Origin: Hawksworthiomyces lignivorus
Taxonomy: Eukaryota; Ascomycota; Sordariomycetes; Ophiostomatales; Ophiostomataceae
NCBI GenBank assembly: GCA_002917075.1
Contig: NTMA01000067.1
Span: 62,001 to 126,000, forward strand
Reading direction: 5' to 3'
DNA: 64,000 bases
Positions 55,902 through 64,000 of this stretch are shown here, piece after piece. The position numbers and the translations under genes are program-made. Numbering within the stretch: the stretch's first letter is position 1; each line of letters starts with the position of its first letter. The notes under the pieces were generated by a model that saw nothing but the letters and a program-made list of their open reading frames with translations, made no database searches and was not told the DNA's origin.

Positions 55902-57539
55902 GATATTTTCACCAGAGGCGAAAACGCTTTCAAGTTGAATCGAGCCAATATTTCGTTTGTCTGATTGTTCCTTACTATCATTATATAATCAATATGTTGA
56001 GTCAGAGAGGCAAAACAGATTATGCACATCGGTTAACGTAGTTGCATGATAACTCACATCACCTAGATTAGGCATGTGACAGCGACGGCACAGAGTCCAA
56101 CCACGTAACTGACGCAACCCCACGAGGTGGTTTGTAGAGAACTAGTGACCTAGAGTCGGGTATTCTTATATATCTTCGACAAACCTGTTCCCAGGATTCG
56201 GCTGCCATAATCTGGCCAGCGCTAGGGGCCGGGGGTGAATTTTCTGCTTCGTGGCATGATATAGACTTATTTCTTACTAATGTCGGCATAAACGGCATGT
56301 CTATGATACTTCTCTGGTCGGCAATGTAGTGTACAAGGCTTTGAGCCACCTGGGTTCGATCAAACCTGGAACCATGCCCAAATAAAGACCTTACAATTCT
56401 TTATCTTCATTTTACCAAAATGTCTCCCCAGAAAGAGCCGGTACGGCGGCTTAGATCGATGATTCAACTCAGGGAAGTGGCACGGCAGTATATATGAGTG
56501 TAAGGCTCCAAAGCGGAAGCTTAAGAATGCTTACTCGATATGGGTTCGAGATTGTCCGTTCCAAAATATTTCAGACAATGTTTGTCGCGAATGGTCCCCC
56601 CCCCGCCGCCTCTTCCAGGCATTCCTCGCATCGAGAACCGGCTGAACACCATTCAGCTCTCTGCGACTTCCTCAGATACTAGCGAGAAGATCCAGATCGG
56701 AGACGTTGCTATCACCGTAGACGGGAGCGAGACGGTACCTGTTTTCTCGATACCTTCTGCTGGCCTTCTTCTACATAACGACGTACCCCATTACTCATAT
56801 GTTGCTAATGACACGGGCATCTCTCATCGCTCACGCTATATGCGGAACACGCTATATATCGACTTGGCCAAGACAGCAGCGCCGATGAATCTAGCCTGTC
56901 GTCACTTTGAGATCATAGCGCTCGATAGTTTTAGGTACTGTATATACCGGAAAGCTCACTGTACAAACAGGTCCCTTTGTTGATCAACACTATCCCAGAA
57001 AGATACATTGCTCTGCTTTCTTCCAGCCATAGCCATTGTCATTACCCTGTCGGTTCTACAAGTGTTATTAAGCCTACAATGATTTAGAAGAATGCATAAT
57101 CGTTGGGGAAACCTTTGAGAGATGCTGTGTCGACGTACATCAGCCTAGCAGGCTTTCTGTACTTGCACTTCGATGGTCATTTGGATATCTCTCCAGCGAA
57201 ATGAAATAATCTGCTCTAGACAGCCCTTCCGCATAGGTAGCTCTCCTCGGGCTCACAGCGAACATGAATGAGTATAATGTCCCTTGTTCGGTGTATCAAA
57301 TGTCGTCTGGCTATACAGTAGCCGGACAGCCACCTAAGACGTGCAATATCCTAACGCGGAATCGCCACCACTTCCCGGGCCTAGACGGCTTCATTCACAA
57401 GTATCAAAAACTTTGTCTGCGACCATTATCCAACGTGAAGACCTACGAGTTAGCCAATTCCTTAGAATATAACAAGCTGAATGCTGTTGTCGACAAAGTT
57501 ACCAAAACTCTTCTCTATCATGAATAGTCTTGCTCGCAT
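55902..57539. other. Unrecognised stretch with two longer frames
   Basis: A minus frame (56068-56349) and a plus frame (56540-56983, 147 codons) look more protein-like than chance, the latter with a Pro-rich start and a VPHYSYVANDTGIS segment. I do not recognise either family, and both end without a conserved domain. They may be relic exons. CCTCGG occurs once, at 57245. Confidence 0.35.
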
Positions 57540-58720
57540 ATTGTTTTTCTAAAAGAAAATTATTTAAATCTGTCAAAAACAGTCGCCTTCAATAGTTTCT
57601 TATAAGCCCTTCTCTTAAAGTACTTACTTTATAACTTGTTCGCGTCGCCTTTTCACGCATTAGATTTAGGATGTTTTATGATTTCAGAATAATAATCGCT
57701 TTCTCTATAATGTTAGTGCTTTAATATAATTTTAAAACATAAGTGACTTTGATCAAATTACATTACAAGGAGGCCGGAGGAGAGTCCGAGATGGCTGTAA
57801 GGGGCCTGCTGGCAATGGGCACAGGAGAGCCCTGTGGCAATAGTGTACGCCTGGAATAACGAAAGACTAAAGATACAGAAGAAAGAAGACTCTCCTTCGA
57901 CTCCCAGGAGCGAAGCTCCTGGTTCAAATAAGGAGCATCAGGGGCAAGTGGGCCGGTGGGCCGGTAGGTCGACCGGGCGACCGACTTCTCTCTCCCCCGG
58001 TGTCCCCGCTGGATCCCATCGGCCTGCTCTCTGGCCCTGGGCTCGCCCTGGGCCGTCCTTAGGGCCCTGGCCCATTACAATGGCAAAGCATCCGGGAGAC
58101 TACGATAACACTAAAATCGGAGAAATATATACTAATTCCGAGTGTTTATAAGTTTAAGTCTCACGGCGGTCGTAAGGATTTTGTTAGCGTAACCTTTTTA
58201 CAGAATTAAGAGGTTGAGTTTCTCTGATGTGACCAATGTAGCTATAGTAGTGATAGTTGTCCTTGGTATAACTCTTGTAATAAAATAATTATAAATTTAT
58301 AAAAAATCCATTACAGCAAGTAAAATCTTATATTAAATACAATAGTTGAACTACTACATCGGCGTAAGTGTCACGACCGTGTGAGGGTTTACTAATGGGA
58401 TAAGCTCGAGGGTTATTATAACAATTTCAAAATCTTAAATTTGTGAAACAAATATATAAACATTTGCGAAACTAAAAATAAGATAAAATAACTATTGATA
58501 GGTTTTCTTTGTTTCTGTTATAAATATATAATAAATTAAAAAACATGAAGAAAATTTATAAGAAATAATTATAGACATAATAATTGTAAAACGTAAGTAT
58601 GTATAAATTAACATGTAAATGCAACTTATCATGAGTGTGCATTATTAAATAATCTAACCGTTTTTAAATAACAGTCAAAGGTTCGCATAAGAAATTCGAT
58701 TTAAGTTTTCTGATTTGCAC
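57540..58720. other. GC-rich hairpin island joined to extremely AT-rich tract, possible mitochondrial insert
   Basis: From about 57770 to 58080 the DNA is rich in G and C, with a perfect AGGAGCGAAGCTCCT hairpin and repeated GGCCCTGG words. From 58190 to 58700 it is almost only A and T. At the junction (58162-58174) stands ACGGCGGTCGTAA, a word of the conserved large-subunit rRNA region. GC hairpin clusters in AT-rich DNA are typical of fungal mitochondrial genomes. No gene can be called. Confidence 0.4.
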
Positions 58721-59292
58721 TTTATTTAATTTCCAGCCCTGTTAATGCTATACTTCTTTCACAGTTGAGCACTACCTAATATAGAAGTAGCCTTGTAACA
58801 GCATCACTTTATATTCCTAGAAACCAAAGGTGGAAACGGCGCTAAATATATTACTCCGTAACTCCGGTCACATTGCCCTTCTTTGTTTACAATATTACCA
58901 ACGTTGAGCTATCTCTTGACCAAGCGGACGAACTTTCTTCCTTTCTTTGTGCAGTAAAGCCACGACGATCAATAGTATGATAGTTCTGCAACGAGAAGCA
59001 AGTATTTCATACTAAAAAAAATGGTATCATGCCACTGGTTTCAGCTTGATCATAGTAATACAGCTGTTTTCTGCTTGGGGTTTATTTCTTTTCGGCTCGC
59101 TTGATTTATTGCTCCGTCTCTCTGCTCTTCTTGCGAGATAGAAACTTATAAACAATGTAGAGAGTATACGTATAAATATGCCGGCATTACCTTGCTGTAT
59201 TTCCGGAATATTAAGAGACTGTTCATCATCAGAATTTATTAATTAAGATATATTTTCAGTTTTCTATGGTTTGATTCAACCTCTCCCTCACT
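58721..59292. other. Upstream region of SDR 3
   Basis: AT-rich promoter region with no CCTCGG site and no recognised gene. Confidence 0.4.
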
Positions 59293-60300
59293 ATGCCTCG
59301 TCGCGCTGTCATCATCACTGGCGGCACTGCCAATTTAGGCTTCCAAACCGCGCGATTTATCGCCCGCAACCACCCAGATTACTTGGTGGTATTGGCCTCG
59401 CGGTCTGACCATAACAATGCGGCCAGCTCTATCAACAAAGAGGTCGGGCGACCCGATGCAGCTATGTTTCAACACCTCGATTTGGCCAATCTTGCTAGTA
59501 TACGGAAGTTCGCCACGGATTGGGCCAAAGGTGGAGAGGATCATCCGCCTATACAGGCACTCCTGCTAAATGCAGGGATTCAGCTCGCGGACAAGTCCCT
59601 CATAACGGCGCCTGTAACCGGCCTGGAGCTGACATTCGCCGTCAACCATGTTGGACATGCTCTATTGTTTCACTTGTTGGTTCCTCACTTTGCTAAAGGC
59701 GATGATGGTCCCGATCTCAACAAAAAAGTACGAATCATAGTCACGTCCAGTGGCACCCACGACCCTGAGAAGAAGACATATTTGCCAGATGCCACGTACA
59801 ACACCGCAGAAGATCTCGCCTTCCCCCGATCTGACGCACTTGAGGGAGACGGTTACCAGCGGTATAGCAGCAGCAAGCTGGCTAATGTCCTTTGGACGTA
59901 TGCGGTGGATCGACAGCTCAGGATAACTGGCAAGTCAGCGTCTATTTCAATGCTGGCATTCGATCCCGGTCTTATGCCAGGCACAGACCTCGTCCGTACG
60001 GCTCCTCGTACCATGCAATTCGTCTGGAAGAAGATTATGCCGCGGATGATCCCACTGCTACGGCTGACATCTTCGATGTCAATTCACACTACCGCAGAGT
60101 CGGGCATCGCATTAGCCCGATTGGCTGTGGGATCTGATATGGAAGGTGTAAGTGGCAAGTACTATGATGGATTTGAGGAGGTTCCCTCGAGCAAAGACAG
60201 TTACAGCAAAGACAAACAAGATGATCTATGGAATTGGACCACGAAATATCTGGCTAATGGAGATGCTGCAGAGCAGGCGCGCTTCCGAGAGCTTCGTTAA
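59293..60300 (+). CDS. Short-chain dehydrogenase 3 (RDH/WWOX/POR-like)
   Basis: A 335-residue, intron-free SDR of the retinol-dehydrogenase/protochlorophyllide-reductase-like group. The cofactor loop TGGTANLG is at residues 9-16, a basic SRS after beta-2 favours NADPH, the structural motif is LNAG, and the catalytic YSSSK lies near residue 200. It is not a close relative of SDR 1 or 2. It sits 1.15 kb before the terpene synthase on the same strand, and like that gene lacks the CCTCGG sites of the catabolic cluster. It may tailor a terpene alcohol or ketone, but adjacency is the only evidence. Confidence 0.92.
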   Translation: MPRRAVIITGGTANLGFQTARFIARNHPDYLVVLASRSDHNNAASSINKEVGRPDAAMFQHLDLANLASIRKFATDWAKGGEDHPPIQALLLNAGIQLADKSLITAPVTGLELTFAVNHVGHALLFHLLVPHFAKGDDGPDLNKKVRIIVTSSGTHDPEKKTYLPDATYNTAEDLAFPRSDALEGDGYQRYSSSKLANVLWTYAVDRQLRITGKSASISMLAFDPGLMPGTDLVRTAPRTMQFVWKKIMPRMIPLLRLTSSMSIHTTAESGIALARLAVGSDMEGVSGKYYDGFEEVPSSKDSYSKDKQDDLWNWTTKYLANGDAAEQARFRELR

Positions 60301-61453
60301 GGAGGTAGCTTTTTAAAAGACAAAGAATTATTTATTGCAGCTGCTAGAGTCTTTGACTGACCCCCAGAATGAAAGCAGTTAGTGTAGCTATTTATTTTAG
60401 AAGATAGGAGTATAGAAGGACGAAAAGTATTCTTTTCCTTGGCAGCTAACGTGAATATACGAATTTAATATAAGGCATACACCCATAAGTGTCTTCCAAG
60501 CGCTGGGTATAGTTCATACGCAAAAATAAGATCAAAGTAAAACCACTACAAATTATCTAATGTAGATAGTACACTTAATAGGTGCTTATGAAGTCAAATA
60601 GTGCCAAGAAATTAAATAAAATATAAAATAAATATGTTTGAAATAATGAAAACAATTTTCATCTACACTGTATACGTTTAACAAATTAATTTCAGAATGA
60701 GCTCTGGTATCAAGAAATAACCAGCAAACCCTGGAATCATGTTACAGCAGATATCTACGTCTAACAGCCATGATAAAAAAAAATTATGAAATAACGGAAC
60801 CTAATCGAAAAGAGAACGGAACACTAACGTAGGACAATCCGGAGAAGTATTCATATTACCGATACCAACCCTTTAGCAAGGGACACTGAGTATACTGACA
60901 TCATACACTGGGTCTCTAGTTTCTGTTACGTTTCAGAAAACTAACTGTACCCGCTGTCTACTTTACTCAAGCAGTTGAGAGATACAAATACCCCTATCCG
61001 TCACCGCTATTTGAAAATTGACAATACGAATTATAGAAGACTACAGGTGTGAGACCCGTATAGCTCACCTAGGACCTGCATATTGACATGTTTTGATAAG
61101 CTGGATGGATGTTGCTATATTAATCTCTATCGACTAATTGGCCACAATTAGCACTTTTTGTGATCTATTATGGAACCGAGCCGGCATTTCTAATGAAGAC
61201 TACGGGTCACTAAATAAAAGTTTAGAGTGTCGAAGTGATTCAGAGTCCTTAATTCATGTTGATACTTCCGTTATGTCGATCCTCATGACTTTCACATGCT
61301 TTAAAGGGGCTTCATGTATTCCACTCTAGTAACCTCCAATATGAGCGCTTAATATGTCTTGGCATCTCAAGGGGAGATTATATAAATGGTGTTATCCGTA
61401 GAGAATATTTTTGCAGTCTTCTTCGATAACTCTACCATTCAGCCAAGTAGAAA
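60301..61453. other. AT-rich spacer before terpene synthase
   Basis: About 1.15 kb, very AT-rich, with no recognised gene and no CCTCGG site. Confidence 0.5.
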
Positions 61454-62729
61454 ATGCCTCAGACAATTTCGCTTCCCGATCTGGAAGCTAGTTGGATGTG
61501 GCCTCGTCGCCTTAATCCTCATACAGCTGCTATTAAGCAAGAATGCCTCCACTGGGCTGCAAGTTTTCGAGCCTTTACGCCAGAAGCACAAATAGCATTT
61601 GACAGATGCAATTTTAGTAAGCCATATTAACCAGAAGCCATGGGTATGTATGCTAATACTTATCAAAGGTCTATTGACAGGGTTGTCTTATCCTTGGCTC
61701 GATAGGGGTATGCAATATCTAGTAATCTTTTAAACATAGGTATCATTTACTTATATTTCTCCACTTAGAACAATTAAGATCAGCTTGCGACCTAATGAAC
61801 CTGTTCTTCATCTTTGACGAACACTCCGACAAATGTTCGGGACCCGAAGTATGGGACCAGGTGGGTATCATTATGGATGCTCTGCGGAACCCTGGGGAGC
61901 CCCGCCCTGATGATGAGTGGATTGGAGGAGAAGTTGCCCGACAGTAAGCCCGGAAGATACGCGGAAGTTTGTGCGCGCACTGGCTTTGACATGAACTTAC
62001 CAAATTTAGGTTCTGGGTCCGTGCTATTAAAATATCAACACCAACTTTCCAAAAACGCTTCCTCCAGACCTGGGAAGAGTATTTACATGGAACCGCACAA
62101 CAAGCAGAAGACCGCAGCCGGTCATATATTCGTGACATTGATAGCTATCTAGAAATACGCCGACATACCATTGGAGCACGCCCGTCTTTCAATATCTTGG
62201 AGATGGGTATGAATCTGCCAGCAAGTGTGTTCCAACACCCAATCATATGCGAGCTCGAGTCCCTTGCCATCGATCTGACCATAATTGCCAATGTGAGTTT
62301 TCTGCGGCTGACATCGTCCGGTGCCAACACTTCGCTTCTTTTCTTTCCCTGGGATCTAATAGAGCTTACGTATTCGTCGCACTACTATAGGATATCTTAT
62401 CGTACAATAAAGAGCAGGCCTCTGGCGATGATGAGCATAACCTAATCACAATCACTATGAAGCAGATGAACACTGATGTTCAGGGCGCCGTTGCCTGGGC
62501 TGGCAATTTGCATGCTGAGATGGTAGCACGATTCAATGAGCTTTACATCGAGCTCCCCCGATGGGGTGATCCTCTGGATCTTGATGTCCAGATGTACGTG
62601 AATGGCATGGCTCAGTGGGTAGGCGCCAATGTACAATGGAGCTTCGAAAGTGAGCGCTACTTTGGCAAATGCGGCCTCGAGATTAAGAAAGCTCTCGTAC
62701 TGCAACTATCACCTAAAAAGACGAAATGA
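61454..62729 (+). CDS. Class I terpene synthase (fungal sesqui-/monoterpene type)
   Basis: A metal-dependent cyclase acting on farnesyl or geranyl diphosphate. Its exons, 61454-61616, 61681-61707, 61769-61943, 62010-62292 and 62391-62729, join in frame to 328 residues. One exon is only 27 bases. The Asp-rich motif is DEHSD at 80-84, the NSE triad is Asn216, Ser220 and Glu224 in NDILSYNKE, and the RY pair is near residues 305-306 in SERYF. The conserved DALRNPG and GGEVARQFW blocks also appear. The length and motif spacing are normal, and no stop or frameshift is seen. The family includes 1,8-cineole synthase Hyp3 of Hypoxylon and many sesquiterpene synthases; the product cannot be predicted. 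The few residues joining exons 1 and 2 are shorter than usual, so that junction is least certain. Confidence 0.92.
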
Positions 62730-64000
62730 TTCAGTGAAACACGCCTGGTCGACATGGTGTTATAGAATCAAAAGGTAAACGTACAGAAATGGAAAAAGAG
62801 AATAACAAAACTCAGTACCTAGGTAAGGTAGGGAGCCACACACCCATTATTTGAAGGAAGGAATAGTGTCTTATTAACTTGAAATGTTTCCATGGAGTTA
62901 GAGGAAGTTTATTGGCCGTTTGAATTATTGGTCGTCAAACTCTGTACTCCGGATTCCCGACTCCGGATTCCAAAATTAAATTTGGTTGACGTGGAAACTT
63001 GCAGGGACTGAAAAAGAGATATCTCCACTTGGTCTCTCACTGTATTCTCACTAGAATGTAAGGCCTGATCCGATATTTGATGCTTATTTTAGAGCTTTGT
63101 TTTAGAGAGCGTGTGAGACAATTAGACAGAATATCTAAAATTGAAGACACTTTACTTACTCTATGCATTATCAGTCTTTGTTGACCTTTTATGCGTAAAC
63201 CACCGCGTTTGGAAGCTTACTACGTTAATTATAATCTTCCAATTTCAAGAGTCGACTGCAGTTGCAAACGTAGTCTTCTTATTCGCACTCCGTATTATTA
63301 TGTACTCCCTAACCAAGGCATGTCAGGCAAGCCAACAGGGCAATGATGTAGGTCGTTCGTCGATCATTCCAGGGATGCAATTCAATGGTACGCTGAAATT
63401 AACACCCTATAAACCTTCTAGCTCAAGAAGATGCCACGATCTGTCTCTACACTAAGCCTGCGCCTGATTGAAAAGGTTGACAAAAATACTTTTATGCACA
63501 GGTCTCCGATGAGGTTAATACACTATTCTATCTCCAGTATAGACTTAGCGCGCCATTCCAATGTTCAACGGCTGCCCTTAATTTTCTTTGTGAGGGTTCA
63601 TGCCCGTGCATCTTACCGTCTACTACTGAAGCTCGGACATTTCTGTTTTTAAATTTATTTCGAGCGGTGGAGCATGATTTTTGTCATAATTCTGGAGCAA
63701 GTGAATATGGCATTAGGACGAGTAGTTAATTATGGCATCCCTCAATGGAGCAGGTAGGCGAATCCTTAGGGATGCTTGACATCTGAACCACAAACTTGCG
63801 AATCAGAAGTTAGGAGCTTCGCATATCTCTTTGGGGCAAAAAGATACGGAGGGTGTTGGTGCGCATGATAAAAAATGAATTTAATTGTTCTCATGGCTGT
63901 TTAAAGATTAACATCGCCACGGCAGAACAAATCTAGCCGTAGGATATTTCCCATGTGTTACTGGTACATATCATTAGATTTTGGCTGCTGACGTTTTCAA
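62730..64000. other. Right-end stretch
   Basis: No recognised gene. A 9-base word (CTCCGGATT) is repeated at about 62946 and 62960. Frames near 63141-63652 are short and without motifs. Confidence 0.5.

Noticed and set aside
57264..57527. 87-codon plus-strand frame
   Set aside because: No recognised family and no neighbouring exon in frame.
57834..58151. 105-codon Pro/Arg-rich frame
   Set aside because: Produced by the GC-rich hairpin island; biased composition rather than a protein.
63141..63652. Two frames of 73-104 codons near the right end
   Set aside because: One begins with a hydrophobic stretch like a membrane anchor, but nothing follows that marks a P450 or another family.
1..64000. 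CRISPR arrays, operons, Shine-Dalgarno sites, tRNA or rRNA genes
   Set aside because: The DNA is fungal nuclear, so bacterial features do not apply; I found no cloverleaf or rRNA gene by eye, only a single LSU-like 13-base word at 58162.

Overview
This window is nuclear DNA of a filamentous ascomycete (Pezizomycotina type). Most genes carry short introns of about 50-110 bases with GT...AG ends, intergenic regions are AT-rich, and the protein set (Zn2Cys6 regulator, DHA1 and DAL5-type transporters, HAPMO-like Baeyer-Villiger monooxygenase, Fox2-type multifunctional enzyme) is typical of that group. No species can be named from the sequence. Splice sites were assigned by eye, by keeping the frame and the family motifs intact across each junction; in every spliced model given here the exon lengths sum to a multiple of three.

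From 1 to about 53.5 kb lies a very dense catabolic cluster for a branched, probably cyclic, terpenoid- or steroid-like carbon source. In order it holds an SCPx-type thiolase (cut by the left edge), a 4CL-like acyl-CoA ligase, an SDR, an HSL-type esterase, an acyl-CoA dehydrogenase divergent from an APH-fold kinase (the ACAD10/11 pairing), a Baeyer-Villiger monooxygenase, a second HSL-type esterase, an HMG-CoA lyase fused to a LiuC-like methylglutaconyl-CoA hydratase, two more acyl-CoA dehydrogenases around a mitochondrial carrier, a Fox2-type hydratase/dehydrogenase, a second SDR, a second APH-fold kinase, a Zn2Cys6 regulator divergent from a DHA1 transporter, a peroxisomal acyl-CoA thioesterase, a SUGCT-type CoA-transferase and an alpha-methylacyl-CoA racemase. 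C-terminal PTS1 tripeptides (AKM, AKL, PKL, SKM, SRL) and N-terminal presequences divide the set into a peroxisomal beta-oxidation arm and a mitochondrial arm ending in HMG-CoA cleavage.

A working model (inference): SDR oxidation to a ketone; BVMO conversion to a lactone or ester; opening by the two esterases; activation by the ligase; removal of hydroxyl groups by the kinase/dehydrogenase pair; alpha-methyl epimerisation; peroxisomal beta-oxidation by dehydrogenases, Fox2 and SCPx thiolase; and finally mitochondrial breakdown of a C5-C6 branched remainder. Nearly every promoter of the cluster carries one to three CCTCGG/CCGAGG hexamers, the core bound by the fatty-acid regulators FarA/FarB in Aspergillus. 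The promoter between the local Zn2Cys6 regulator and its transporter does not.

The cluster is broken up by decay. Between 20.9 and 24.1 kb there are repeats, an exact 85-bp inverted repeat, a small MITE-like element and a dead copy of the CoA-transferase. Around 37-39 kb there is a dead DAL5-type transporter, a second copy of the dispersed repeat and a fragment of the kinase gene. A frameshifted Zn2Cys6 gene lies near 50.6 kb and another dead DAL5-type transporter at 54.1-55.9 kb. From 56 to 59 kb the DNA is mostly unrecognised, with a GC-rich hairpin island next to an extremely AT-rich tract that may be mitochondrial in origin.

At the right end are an intact single-exon SDR (59.3-60.3 kb) and a complete, five-exon class I terpene synthase (61.45-62.73 kb). 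The synthase is fragmented in single reading frames but has all of its metal-binding motifs. A terpene-making gene thus sits about 8 kb from the terpenoid-type degradation cluster, and its promoter region lacks the CCTCGG sites.
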